Shown piece by piece: positions 23,639 to 34,372 of a stretch of 47,116 nt of DNA (positions are counted from its first letter, which is position 1; each line of letters opens with the position of its first letter). The DNA comes from DAOTEJ01 sp035454085 (GTDB lineage Bacteria > Pseudomonadota > Gammaproteobacteria > Burkholderiales > Burkholderiaceae_F), in the NCBI GenBank assembly GCA_035454085.1, contig DAOTEJ010000012.1, positions 1 to 47,116 on the forward strand, read 5' to 3'. Below the pieces are notes generated by a model that had not been told where the DNA came from, searched no databases, and worked only from the letters and a program-made list of their open reading frames with translations. The position numbers were made by a program, and so were the translations under genes.

Positions 23639-24525
23639 TGCCCAGCTACGAATTTCTGACCTGCGACGTGTTTACCCGCCGGCGTTTCGGCGGCAATCCG
23701 CTCGCCGTCTTTCCGCGCGCCGAGGGACTGGAAGCCGCGCAGATGCAGGCCATCGCCCGCGAGCTGAACCTGTCTGAGACCACCTTCGTGCTGCCGCCCG
23801 AGGACGCCGCGCACACCGCGCGCGTGCGCATCTTCACGCCCGGCGGCGAGCTGCCCTTCGCCGGACATCCGACGGTGGGCACGGCCTACGCGCTGGCTCT
23901 GACCGGGCGCGTGCCGCTCGCTCAGTCAGACCTCGTCTTCGAGGAAGGCGTGGGGCCGGTGGCGGTCAGCGTGGAGCGCGACGCCGCGGGCACGCCGCTG
24001 CGCTGCACGCTCGCGACACCGCGCGGCCCGGCCAGAGTGGACTCCCCCGAGCCGGCGGCGGCCGAGTGCGCCGCACTGCTGGGACTGGCCTCTGGTGACG
24101 TCCAGAGCGACGCCGAGTGCTGGTCCTGCGGAGTGCCCTTTCTGATCGTCCAACTGACGAGCGCAGACGCGCTGGGCAGGGCGAGGCTCGACTCGGCGCG
24201 CTGGCACGCGAGTCTGTCCGCTACGCCCTCGGCCCTGGTCTTCGTGGTGGCGCGGGCCGCGGACCACTGGCGGGCGCGCATGTTTGCGCCGGGCCTGGGC
24301 GTGCCCGAGGATCCGGCCACCGGCGGCGCGGCGGCAGCCTTCGCGGGTTGGCTGGCAAACCGCGGCGCCACGCCTGCCACGCGCATCGTGCAAGGCGTCG
24401 AGATGGGCCGCCCCAGCGAGATGGAATTGGCCTGGACCAGCGAGGCGGGCACGCCCAGCCGCGTGCTCAGCGCGCGCGTCGGCGGCGCAGCGGTGCTGAT
24501 GAGCGAAGGTCGCCTGCACCTCTAG
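23638..24525 (+). CDS. PhzF-family isomerase/epimerase-like protein
   Basis: A 295-aa protein of the PhzF/DapF-like fold. Motifs are FLTCDVFTRRRFGGNPLAVF, ELNLSETTFVLPP containing the conserved Glu of PhzF relatives, RIFTPGGELPFAGHPTVGTA, and GVPEDPATGGAAAAFAGWL near the C-terminus. Only some members make phenazines; no other phenazine genes are here, so the substrate is unknown. It is translationally coupled to the EamA transporter, so the two may handle the same small molecule. Confidence 0.93.
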   Translation: MPSYEFLTCDVFTRRRFGGNPLAVFPRAEGLEAAQMQAIARELNLSETTFVLPPEDAAHTARVRIFTPGGELPFAGHPTVGTAYALALTGRVPLAQSDLVFEEGVGPVAVSVERDAAGTPLRCTLATPRGPARVDSPEPAAAECAALLGLASGDVQSDAECWSCGVPFLIVQLTSADALGRARLDSARWHASLSATPSALVFVVARAADHWRARMFAPGLGVPEDPATGGAAAAFAGWLANRGATPATRIVQGVEMGRPSEMELAWTSEAGTPSRVLSARVGGAAVLMSEGRLHL

Positions 24526-24599
24526 CGCCGCGCTCGGGCCAGGCCGGCCCGGCTGCCTGGCGGTCGCGCCAGCATGTCCGCCAGCGCGGCGGGGCCGCG

Positions 24600-25058
24600 C
24601 TAGAACGCGCGGCCGACCGTGGCGACGGCGATGGTGATCACCCCCAGCACGAGGTTGGTGGCCACCAGGCGGCGGATGGCGTCGAGCCGCGCGCCGGCCG
24701 CCGGCCAGTCTTGTGCCGCGACCGCCGCCTTGAGCTTCGGGTAATGGCCCCAGCGCACCCAGGCGTAGATCAGCGCCATCACCAGCCCGAGCAAGGCCAT
24801 CAGGTGCACCGAGGGATGCACGCCGCGCACGCCGCCTCCCGCCATCATGGCCACCCCGCTGACCAGGGTGAGGAGCACCGCCAGCAGTGCCCAGGCGAGA
24901 AAGCGCCCCAGCACCGCACTCATCAGCGGCAGGCGCTGCGCGGGCTGGAGCAGTTCGACCGCCGCGGGGCGCACCGCCAGATGCAGGGTCCACATGCCGC
25001 CCACCCACACCACCACGGCCAGCACGTGCAGGAAGAGCATCAGGGCGTAGAGCAGCAT
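24600..25058 (-). CDS. CopD-like small membrane protein
   Basis: A 152-aa protein with four hydrophobic helices: LLYALMLFLHVLAVVVWVGG (with His and the typical HVxxxxxWVGG motif), FLAWALLAVLLTLVSGVAM, a third around HLMALLGLVMALIYAW, and LVLGVITIAVATVG. This resembles the CopD / DUF2269 type of membrane proteins. Its role in copper handling is not shown here. Its start follows one base after the stop of a possible 33-aa ORF, and its Shine-Dalgarno (GGAGA) lies inside that ORF. Confidence 0.8.
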   Translation of the reverse strand: MLLYALMLFLHVLAVVVWVGGMWTLHLAVRPAAVELLQPAQRLPLMSAVLGRFLAWALLAVLLTLVSGVAMMAGGGVRGVHPSVHLMALLGLVMALIYAWVRWGHYPKLKAAVAAQDWPAAGARLDAIRRLVATNLVLGVITIAVATVGRAF

Positions 25059-25059
25059 C

Positions 25060-25161
25060 TCAGCGATCTCCGTGAGCGCGCCGGGTCTGGTGGCGCAGGG
25101 TGAGGAACGGGTCGTGGCGCACGCCGGTGGCGGCGCTCCGAGGATCGGCAGCGCGCTTCAT
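25060..25161 (-). CDS. Possible 33-aa ORF between parC and the CopD-like gene
   Basis: ATG 25161 lies four bases after the parC stop and the TGA (25,062-25,060) is one base before the CopD-like start. The peptide is basic and contains VRHDPFLTLRHQTRRAHG. No Shine-Dalgarno is evident. The tight packing suggests translational coupling along the operon, but it could be chance; I do not recognise the peptide. Confidence 0.35.
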   Translation of the reverse strand: MKRAADPRSAATGVRHDPFLTLRHQTRRAHGDR

Positions 25162-25165
25162 GAGC

Positions 25166-27502
25166 CTAGGCGCGCTCGGCCAGGCGCGCGAGGCGCTCGG
25201 CCTTGAACTTGATCTCCAGCGCCCGGCCCTTGCGCGCGCGCTTGCCCCGATAGGCCTCGAGCGCCTTGCCCTTGAGATCGAGCTCAGCCGGCTTGCCGCC
25301 GCGCCCGGTACCGGTGATGCGCAGGCCCGCGGCGCCGCAGGGCTGCACCGCGAGCAGGGTCTCGCCGAGTTGCAGGTCCATGAGGATCACGCCGCGTCCG
25401 CCGCCGGCGAGCTGGCGCAGTTCGGCCGCCTCGAACACCAGCAGGCGGCCCAGGCTGGACAGGCAGGCCACCAGATTGTCGGAAGCGGCCTGAACCACGA
25501 GCGGCGCGAGCGGCAGGGCGGGCTCCTCGACCGTGAGGAACTGCTTGCCCGCCTTCTGGCGCGACACCAGATCGCCCAGGCTGCAGGTGAAGCCGTAGCC
25601 CAGGGTGGTGGCGAGCACCAGCGGCGTGGCTGCTTCGCCTGCCGCGTAGCCCACGACCTGCACGCCGGCAGGCAGCTCGATGAACGCGCTGACCGGCAGG
25701 CCGTCGCCACGCGCCGAGGGCAGCTGTGCCACCGGCACCGAGTAGGCGCGGCCATTGGAGCCGAGCATCACCAGGGCTTCCACGGTGCGGCACTCGAAGG
25801 CGCAGGCCAGCGCATCGCCGGTCTTGAAGCTCATGGCGGCGGCGTCGTGGCCGTGGCCGCCCCGCGCGCGCACGAAGCCCATGCGCGAGATCACCACCGT
25901 GACCGGCTCGTCGAGCACCTTGGCCTCGACCGCCGCGCGGCTGGCGGTCTGGATCAGGGTGCGACGTGCATCGCCGAACTTCTTCGCGTCGTCCTCGATC
26001 TCGCGCGCCACCTGCTTGCGCAGCGCCGCCGCGGAGTCGAGCAGGCGAGCCAGCGCGGCCTCGTCCTTGCGCAGCTGGGCGAGCTCCTGCTCGATCTTGA
26101 TGGCCTCGAGCCGCGCCAGCTGGCGCAGCCGGATCTCGAGGATGTCCTCGGCCTGCCGCTCGGACAGCGCAAAGGCGCGCATGAGCTCGGCCCTGGGCTC
26201 GTCGGCCGCGCGGATGATGCGGATCACCTCGTCGATGTTGAGCAGCACGAGCTGCCGGCCCTCGAGGATGTGGATGCGGTCGCGCACCTTCGCGAGGCGG
26301 TACTCGCTGCGCCGGCGCACCGTGGCCACCCGAAAGTCGATCCACTCCGAGAGAATCTCGATCAGGCCCTTCTGCCGCGGCCGGCCGTCGCGCCCGATCA
26401 TCACCAGGTTGATCGGAGCCGATCCCTCCAGCCCGGTGTGCGCGAGCAGGGTGTTGAGGAACTCCTCGCGGTCGACCCGCGAGCTGCGCGGCTCGAACAC
26501 GAGCCGCACCGCGGCGTCCTTGCCGGACTCGTCGCGCACCGTGTCGAGCAGCGACAGCAGCAGCGCCTTGTTCTGCTGCTGCTCGGCCGTGAGCGCCTTC
26601 TTGCCGGCCCTGATCTTGGGATTGGTGAGCTCCTCGATCTCGGAGAGCACCTTCTGTGCCGAGGTCCCGGGCGGCAGCTCGGTGACCACCAGCTGCCACT
26701 GGCCGCGCGCGAGCTCCTCGTAGGTGTGGCGCGCGCGCACCTTGAGACTGCCTCGGCCGCTCGCGTAGACCTCGCGGATGTCCTCGGGCGGCGAGATCAG
26801 CTGCCCGCCGCCGGGAAAGTCGGGCCCCGGCAGCAGCGCGAGCACCGCGTCGAGCGTGGCCTGGGGCTCGCGCATCAGCAGCAGCGTCGCCTGAGCTACC
26901 TCGAGCAGGTTGTGCGAGGGGATCTCGGTGGCCATGCCCACGGCGATGCCGCTCGCGCCGTTGAGCAGCACGAAGGGCAATCGCGCGGGCAGCAGCTTCG
27001 GCTCCTGGAAGGCGCCGTCGTAGTTGGGGCCAAAGTCGACGGTGCCCTCGTCGAGCTCGGCCATCAGCAGCTCGGCAATCTTCGTGAGCCGCGCCTCGGT
27101 GTAGCGCATCGCCGCGGCGCCGTCGCCGTCGCGCGAGCCGAAGTTGCCCTGGCCGTCGATCAGCGGATAGCGCAGCGAGAAGTCCTGAGCCATGCGCACC
27201 AGCGCCTCGTAGGCCGCCTGGTCGCCGTGGGGGTGGAACTTGCCCAGCACGTCGCCCACCACGCGCGCGCTCTTCACGGGCTTGGCGTTGGCGGCGAGAC
27301 CCATCTCGCTCATCGCGTACAGGATGCGGCGCTGCACGGGCTTTTGCCCGTCGCACACGTCGGGCAGCGCGCGGCCTTTGACCACGGAAATGGCGTAGTC
27401 GAGGTAGGCCTGGCTGGCAAAGCGGGCCAGCGTGAGCTGGTCGGGGGCGTCGCCGCGCGCGGCAGGCGGCGCGGGCGCGAAGAGATCGGTCTGTTCCTGC
27501 AT
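25166..27502 (-). CDS. parC: DNA topoisomerase IV subunit A
   Basis: A 778-aa ParC, which with ParE decatenates daughter chromosomes. Winged-helix region KPVQRRILYAMSEMGL; catalytic Tyr at about 134 in AAAMRYTEARL; C-terminal beta-pinwheel region from about residue 500. In the quinolone-determining region the motif is HPHGDQAAYEAL, with Gln in place of the E. coli Ser80 equivalent. The length and short C-terminal domain fit ParC, not GyrA, and parE lies upstream in the same transcription unit. ATG 27502 has AGGAACC just before it. Confidence 0.96.
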   Translation of the reverse strand: MQEQTDLFAPAPPAARGDAPDQLTLARFASQAYLDYAISVVKGRALPDVCDGQKPVQRRILYAMSEMGLAANAKPVKSARVVGDVLGKFHPHGDQAAYEALVRMAQDFSLRYPLIDGQGNFGSRDGDGAAAMRYTEARLTKIAELLMAELDEGTVDFGPNYDGAFQEPKLLPARLPFVLLNGASGIAVGMATEIPSHNLLEVAQATLLLMREPQATLDAVLALLPGPDFPGGGQLISPPEDIREVYASGRGSLKVRARHTYEELARGQWQLVVTELPPGTSAQKVLSEIEELTNPKIRAGKKALTAEQQQNKALLLSLLDTVRDESGKDAAVRLVFEPRSSRVDREEFLNTLLAHTGLEGSAPINLVMIGRDGRPRQKGLIEILSEWIDFRVATVRRRSEYRLAKVRDRIHILEGRQLVLLNIDEVIRIIRAADEPRAELMRAFALSERQAEDILEIRLRQLARLEAIKIEQELAQLRKDEAALARLLDSAAALRKQVAREIEDDAKKFGDARRTLIQTASRAAVEAKVLDEPVTVVISRMGFVRARGGHGHDAAAMSFKTGDALACAFECRTVEALVMLGSNGRAYSVPVAQLPSARGDGLPVSAFIELPAGVQVVGYAAGEAATPLVLATTLGYGFTCSLGDLVSRQKAGKQFLTVEEPALPLAPLVVQAASDNLVACLSSLGRLLVFEAAELRQLAGGGRGVILMDLQLGETLLAVQPCGAAGLRITGTGRGGKPAELDLKGKALEAYRGKRARKGRALEIKFKAERLARLAERA

Positions 27503-27611
27503 GGTTCCTGAGGGCCCGGAAAGGGGTTCGGGCCGGGCGGATTTTACGGCAGCGCCCCAGTGCGCCCGGGGCGCAGCGTTTCTGCCTGATCCCTGACGCT
27601 TGCATCAGTGC

Positions 27612-27640
27612 CAACGAACAGGCGGCCCGCAGGCCGCCTG
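27612..27640 (-). terminator. Hairpin terminator after the PAS/GGDEF/EAL gene
   Basis: A perfect 9-bp stem CAGGCGGCC / GGCCGCCTG with a TGCG loop (minus strand) followed by TTCGTTGG, 23 bases past the stop at 27,663. A partial terminator upstream of parC is plausible. Confidence 0.5.
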
Positions 27641-27662
27641 TCTGCGCCACGGCGGGGTCCGT

Positions 27663-30600
27663 CTAGTGCATCAGCGAGCGCTCGCGGCCCACGCCGCGGC
27701 GATCGAGGAACAGGCGGATGAAGTCGTCGGAGTGCAGCGGGCGCGAGAACAGGTAGCCCTGCGCCGTGTCGCAGCCCAAGTGCTGCATCCAGGTCTGCTG
27801 CGCCTGGGTCTCGATGCCCTCGGCGGTGACGCTGATGCCCAGCGAGCGCGCCATCTCGATCACCGCCTTGACGATGGTGAGCGTGCGCGCATCGCGCATG
27901 CACTCGACCGTGAAGCTGCGGTCGATCTTGAGGCGGTGGATGGGCAGGTCGCGCAGGTGCGCGAGGCTCGAGAAGCCCACCCCGAAGTCGTCCAGCGCCA
28001 GGCGCAGGCCCGCATTGCGCATCTGCACCAGGTGCTCGCGCGAGGCCGCCGAGGTGTCGAGCAGCCCGGTCTCGGTGACCTCGATCTCGATGTCGTGCGG
28101 CGCCACGTCGTGGCTGCGCAGCACCGCCACCAGGCGCTCGACGCAGCCGCGCTGCTTGAGCTCCACCCCGCTCATGTTGATGGCGATCGGCGGCACGTCC
28201 AGGCCCAGGTTGCGCCAGACCTTGCGCGCGCGGCAGGCCTCGTTGATGACCCACTCGCCCAGGCCCACGATCAGGCCGCTCTCTTCGGCGATGGGGATGA
28301 ACTCGGCGGGCGAGATGTCGCCCATCTCCGCATCGCGCCAGCGGATCAGCGCCTCGGCGCCCATCATCTTGCCGTCGTGCAGCGCGATCAGCGGCTGGTA
28401 GAGCAGCTTGAAGTCGCGCGACTCGACCGCCTTGCGCAGGCGGTGCTCGAGGCGCAGGCGCAGATCCACGCGCCGCGCCACCGAGGGCGTGTAAAAAGCA
28501 TAGGTCTGGCGTCCGCTGTCCTTGGCCTCGTACATCGCCGCGTCGGCCGCGTTGAGCAGCGAGTCCAGATCGACGCCGTCGTCGGGGAAGTAGCCGATGC
28601 CCACCGAAGGCGTGACCGCCACGTCCATGCCGAACACGCGCGTGGGCATCGAGATCGAATCGATCAGCGCGCGAGCGGTCTCGATGGCCACGTCGCGGTG
28701 CGGCACGTCGACCAGCAGCGCCACCATCTCGTCGCCGCCGCGCCGGCCGAGCAGGTTGGGCTCGGGAATGATGGCGCGCATGCGCTCGGCGGTGAGCTGC
28801 AGCATGTGGTCGCCCACGCGGTGCCCGTAGCCGTTGTTGAGCAGACGGAAGTTGTCGAGGTCGAGGAACAGCAGCGCAGCCTTGCGTCCCTCCGCCCAAG
28901 CCTGGGCGAGCAGGCGGCTGGCCGACTCGTCGAAGGTCTGGCGGTTGGCGAGCTGGGTGAGCGGGTCCAGCGTGGCCAGGCGCTTGATGCGCTCCTGCGA
29001 GCGGATCTGCTCGGTGATGTCCTTGCCCACGCCGCGGTAGCCGCGCCACTTGCCCTCGGCGTCGAAGATCGGGTCGCCGCTGCTGATGTCCCAGCTCACG
29101 CTGCCGTCGGCGTGGATGCGCTTGAAGAGCAGGTCGCGGAAGGGCTCGTGGGCCGCGAGCAGGGCGCGATGCTCGTCCCAGTTCGCGGGCGCCACGAGTT
29201 CGCCCGGCAGCTCCCAGCGGCGGCGGCCGAGCAGGTCCTCCTCGGCGGGGCCGTCGCGGCCGGCACCGCGGCGCACGGTGATGAAGCACATCTGCTCGTC
29301 CGTCTCCCAGTACCAGTCGGAAGACAGCGCGGTGAGCGCACGAAAGCGCGCTTCGCTCTCGCGGATGCGCTCGATCAGGCGCTCGCGCTCGGTGACGTTG
29401 GCCGCCAGGCCGCGAAAGCCGACGAATTCGCCGTCACGGAACACGGGTTCGCCCGAGAGGTCATAGTCGGTGCGCGTGCCGGTGGACGGATCGGTGAGGC
29501 TCAGCTTGCGGTTGCGGTAGGCGCGGCGATCCTTGACCGCCGCAGCCAGCACCTCGTCGCCGCTTGCCTCGGCGAGCTCGGGCAGCGTGCGCCCGCCCAG
29601 ACCGCGCGCGGCCGAGCGCTCGGTCTCGGTCTCGCCCTCGATCAGCGTGAAGGTCCCCGCCGCGTCGGACTCCCAGTACCACTCCGACACGAGCAGGGTG
29701 AGCGCGCGGAACCGCTCCTCGCTCTCGCGCAGCGCGGCCATCGCGCTCTCGCGGGCGGTGACGTCACGCGCGGCACCGTAGTAGCCCTGGAATTCGTTGT
29801 TGGCACCGAAGTACGGCTTGCCGGTGATCGACAGCCACACCGGCAGACCGTCGGCCCGGCGCGCTCGCACCACGAACCAGGGCAGCGCCTCGCGCGCGTC
29901 GCGCCGCCTCTGGTAGTCGGTCAGCACCTGGGCGGGCGCGTCGAAGCCCGGCAGGTCCTGCATCCGGGTGCCGATCAGCCGCGCAGGGGAAACCTGCAAG
30001 GTCGCCTCGACCCCGCCCGAGAGCTCGCGGATCGTGCCCTCCGCGTCGGACTTCCAGAACCAGTCGTAGGTGAGGTCGGCGAGGTCGTCGAGCAGTTCCT
30101 GGCGTCGGCGCAGCTCGTGCTCGACCAGGCCCTGGCTGGTCACGTCCTGGCGCAGGCTGAGCACACCGCCTCCGGCGGTACGGCAGTCGGTGGCCAGCAC
30201 CCAGCGCGTGCCGAGTTGGATGACCTCGCTGACTTCGGCGCGGTCGCGCTTGGCGAGCGCCTCGCTCACCGCCTGCTCGACCGAGCGGCCACGCAACACC
30301 TCGGGGCCGGCGTGCCGGTACCAAGCGGTGACCAGATCGGCATAGCGCGCACCCGACACCAGTGCCGTGGCCACCTCGGGATACAGCGAGCGGTACGCCC
30401 GGTTGCAGGTGATCAGGCGGTCTGCCCGGTCGAACACCGCCACGCCGGTCTCGAGCGTGTCGATCGCGAGCTTCCAGCCGCTTTCGCGCACCTCGGCGCG
30501 CGCCAGGGCCACGCGCGTGGCCAGCAGCCACAGCAGCACGGCCACGAAGAGCAGCGCACCCGAGATCCCGTGCAAGGTGAAGAGCAGGTTCGAGCCCGGC

Positions 30601-30758
30601 CCGTCGGTCCCGCCGAAGACCAGCACCGAAAGCGTGACGAACACGACGGTGGCGAGCACGCCGATGGCGCGCCGCAGCCAGCGCGAACCGGCGAGCCGCG
30701 CCAGGCGACTCTCGGGCAGCGGGCGCGAGATCTGGATCGTGTCGGGAGCGGGTGTCAT
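27663..30758 (-). CDS. Membrane-anchored PAS / GGDEF / EAL cyclic-di-GMP protein
   Basis: A 1031-aa protein predicted to make and/or break cyclic-di-GMP. Two transmembrane helices (about 29-50 and 58-85) are followed by four PAS-like sensor domains (about 95-210, 220-340, 350-460, 470-585). A GGDEF domain follows (about 590-760), with the signature GRRGGDEM (671-678; Phe replaced by Met) and no obvious RxxD inhibitory site. The EAL domain is intact (about 775-1020): EAL at 802-804, NMSGVELKQ, DDFGVGFSSLAHL, KIDRSF, TAEGIET. Phosphodiesterase activity is likely; cyclase activity is doubtful or altered. It is unusual in lying between parE and parC, with only 29 bases to parE. Confidence 0.93.
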   Translation of the reverse strand: MTPAPDTIQISRPLPESRLARLAGSRWLRRAIGVLATVVFVTLSVLVFGGTDGPGSNLLFTLHGISGALLFVAVLLWLLATRVALARAEVRESGWKLAIDTLETGVAVFDRADRLITCNRAYRSLYPEVATALVSGARYADLVTAWYRHAGPEVLRGRSVEQAVSEALAKRDRAEVSEVIQLGTRWVLATDCRTAGGGVLSLRQDVTSQGLVEHELRRRQELLDDLADLTYDWFWKSDAEGTIRELSGGVEATLQVSPARLIGTRMQDLPGFDAPAQVLTDYQRRRDAREALPWFVVRARRADGLPVWLSITGKPYFGANNEFQGYYGAARDVTARESAMAALRESEERFRALTLLVSEWYWESDAAGTFTLIEGETETERSAARGLGGRTLPELAEASGDEVLAAAVKDRRAYRNRKLSLTDPSTGTRTDYDLSGEPVFRDGEFVGFRGLAANVTERERLIERIRESEARFRALTALSSDWYWETDEQMCFITVRRGAGRDGPAEEDLLGRRRWELPGELVAPANWDEHRALLAAHEPFRDLLFKRIHADGSVSWDISSGDPIFDAEGKWRGYRGVGKDITEQIRSQERIKRLATLDPLTQLANRQTFDESASRLLAQAWAEGRKAALLFLDLDNFRLLNNGYGHRVGDHMLQLTAERMRAIIPEPNLLGRRGGDEMVALLVDVPHRDVAIETARALIDSISMPTRVFGMDVAVTPSVGIGYFPDDGVDLDSLLNAADAAMYEAKDSGRQTYAFYTPSVARRVDLRLRLEHRLRKAVESRDFKLLYQPLIALHDGKMMGAEALIRWRDAEMGDISPAEFIPIAEESGLIVGLGEWVINEACRARKVWRNLGLDVPPIAINMSGVELKQRGCVERLVAVLRSHDVAPHDIEIEVTETGLLDTSAASREHLVQMRNAGLRLALDDFGVGFSSLAHLRDLPIHRLKIDRSFTVECMRDARTLTIVKAVIEMARSLGISVTAEGIETQAQQTWMQHLGCDTAQGYLFSRPLHSDDFIRLFLDRRGVGRERSLMH

Positions 30759-30787
30759 GGAGTAGTCGTGTCTCGAGCCGCGGCGGC

Positions 30788-32764
<1,977 letters not shown>

Positions 32765-32779
32765 TGCCTTCACGTCCAG

Positions 32780-32808
32780 TTATCCCCACCTGCTGTGGAC
32801 AAGTGGGG
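32780..32808. promoter_or_regulatory. Pair of DnaA-box-like sites upstream of parE
   Basis: TTATCCCCA (32,780-32,788, plus) and TTGTCCACA (minus, 32,802-32,794) each match the DnaA box TTATCCACA at 8 of 9 positions and face one another. They overlap an inverted repeat CCCCAC-N13-GTGGGG (32,784-32,808). They lie 16 bases upstream of the chosen parE start, overlapping its leader. Confidence 0.5.
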
Positions 32809-32872
32809 GCGATCTGCCCGCCGGGCGCGACCTCGCGGGCGGCGCGCCGGCATGCTCAATTCTTGTGCACTC

Positions 32873-33004
32873 TCAGAAGCCGCACAGCGCCAGCAACGAA
32901 GCCCAGGCGAGTTGCATGTCCGGGTGCAGCCACCCCGCAAAGCCGATGGCCAGCAGCGCCGCCGCCGCCAGCCACAGGCCGATGCGTTGCGCGCGCGTTG
33001 CCAC
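32873..33004 (-). CDS. 43-aa membrane microprotein downstream of the MFS gene
   Basis: A small ORF with start GTG (33,004-33,002), three bases after the MFS stop. A perfect AGGAGG Shine-Dalgarno lies eight bases upstream, inside the last MFS codons. The peptide has a basic start (MATRAQR), a hydrophobic helix (IGLWLAAAALLAIGFAGWL) and a second weaker hydrophobic stretch to the end (LAWASLLALCGF). Predicted to sit in the inner membrane, possibly beside the transporter. No family recognised. Confidence 0.65.
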   Translation of the reverse strand: MATRAQRIGLWLAAAALLAIGFAGWLHPDMQLAWASLLALCGF

Positions 33005-33007
33005 GCC

Positions 33008-34303
33008 TCAGGCCTCCTTCGCCGCGGGTCCTGCCGCGCGACGCGCCACGGGGCGCTCGTCGATCGGCCAACTCAAGGCCGCCGCCAGCAGGGCCAAGGC
33101 AATGCCCGCCCACCAGATGGGGTCGTACGAACCGGTGCGCGCGTAGGCCAGGCCGCCCAGCCAGACGCCGATGAAGCTGCCGATCTGATGCCCGAAGAAG
33201 ATCACTCCGTAGAGCGTGGCCGCGTAGCGCAGCCCGTAGATCTGGCCCACCAGCCCGTTGGTGAGCGGCACGGTGCCCAGCCACAGCAGGCCCATGCCCG
33301 CGGCGAAGACGTAGAGCACCAGCGGGGTCAGCGGGAACACGAGCAGCAGCAGGATGAACACGGCGCGCAGCGCGTACACGCCGGTGAGCAGCGCCTTCTT
33401 GCTGTGCCGGCCGCCCAGCCAGCCGCAGGCGTACGAGCCCGCCACGTTGAACAGGCCGATCAGGGCAATCGCGATCGCGCCGTCGGCCGCCGGCAGCCCG
33501 CGGTCCATCACATAGCTCGGCAGATGCAGGGTGATGAAGGCCGTGTGGAAGCCGCAGACGAAGAAGCTCCAGAACAGGAAGTGGTAGGAACGGTCGCCGA
33601 CCGCCTGGCGCAGCGCCTGCCCGAGGCTGAGCTGAACCGCCTGCGGCCCGTGGTCGGCGCGACCGCGCAGCATGGGAGCAAGCGGCAGCATCACCGCCAC
33701 GGCCACCGAAAGCACGACCAGCGCGGCGTGCCAGTCGAAGTGCGAGATCAGCTGCTGCGCGAAGGGCACGATCAGGAACTGGCCCAGCGAGCCGCCCGCG
33801 CTGGCGATGCCCAGCGCCGTGGAGCGCTGCTCGAGCGGATAGGCCCGCGCCACCACGCCGAGGATCACGCCGAAGGTGGTGCCCGCCTGGCCCAGCCCCA
33901 CCAGCAGCCCGGCACTGAGGTAGAGCATCGCGGGCGTGTCGGCCTGCGCCAGACCCAGCAGTCCGAGGATGTAGAGCACCGCGCCCAGCGCCACGGTGCG
34001 GCCGGCGCCGTGCTTGTCGGCCAGGGCGCCGAACAGCGGCGCCCCCAGGCCCCACACGAGGTTCTGCAAGGCAAAGGCGAACGAGAAGACCTCGCGACCG
34101 AAGCCGCGGTCCAGCCCCAGCGGCTGCATGAACAGCCCGAAGCTCGCGCGCACGCCCATCGCCAGCAGCAGCACGAGCACGGCGGCAGACAGGACGAGGG
34201 CAGGACGGCGAGGAGCGTTCAAGGCAGGGAGTCCGGCAGGAGGGCGCTCGCTTCGGCCAGGGTGCTCGCCGGGGCGCGGACGCAGGGGCCGGATTCTACT
34301 CAT
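33008..34303 (-). CDS. Major facilitator superfamily transporter
   Basis: A 431-aa, 12-helix MFS protein. RASFGLFMQPLGLDRGF in the first periplasmic loop, the loop 2-3 motif PLFGALADKHGAGRT, GVVARAYPLEQRSTALGIASAGGSLGQ and a second-half GWLGGRHSKKALLTG are visible. The pattern resembles monocarboxylate/oxalate-formate antiporter-like MFS proteins; the substrate is unknown. The first 27 residues are Arg/Pro-rich and may not be translated: TTG 34222 (LNAPRRPALVL) is an alternative start. A 43-aa microprotein follows directly. Confidence 0.9.
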   Translation of the reverse strand: MSRIRPLRPRPGEHPGRSERPPAGLPALNAPRRPALVLSAAVLVLLLAMGVRASFGLFMQPLGLDRGFGREVFSFAFALQNLVWGLGAPLFGALADKHGAGRTVALGAVLYILGLLGLAQADTPAMLYLSAGLLVGLGQAGTTFGVILGVVARAYPLEQRSTALGIASAGGSLGQFLIVPFAQQLISHFDWHAALVVLSVAVAVMLPLAPMLRGRADHGPQAVQLSLGQALRQAVGDRSYHFLFWSFFVCGFHTAFITLHLPSYVMDRGLPAADGAIAIALIGLFNVAGSYACGWLGGRHSKKALLTGVYALRAVFILLLLVFPLTPLVLYVFAAGMGLLWLGTVPLTNGLVGQIYGLRYAATLYGVIFFGHQIGSFIGVWLGGLAYARTGSYDPIWWAGIALALLAAALSWPIDERPVARRAAGPAAKEA

Positions 34304-34355
34304 CCGCCAGGCGCGCCCCAGAGTGCACCGCCCGGGCCGGCAGTGCGGCGCTCGC

Positions 34356-34361
34356 TATACT
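34356..34361 (+). promoter_or_regulatory. -10 box of tRNA-Arg
   Basis: TATACT 12 bases before the tRNA 5' end matches the -10 consensus at 5 of 6 positions. No clear -35 is seen at 16-18 bases upstream. Confidence 0.45.
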
Positions 34362-34372
34362 GCCGCGCCTCG

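Noticed and set aside
23638..24525. Phenazine biosynthesis locus
   Set aside because: Only a PhzF-fold protein is present; no phzA/B/C/D/E/G genes, and most PhzF-like proteins are unrelated to phenazines.
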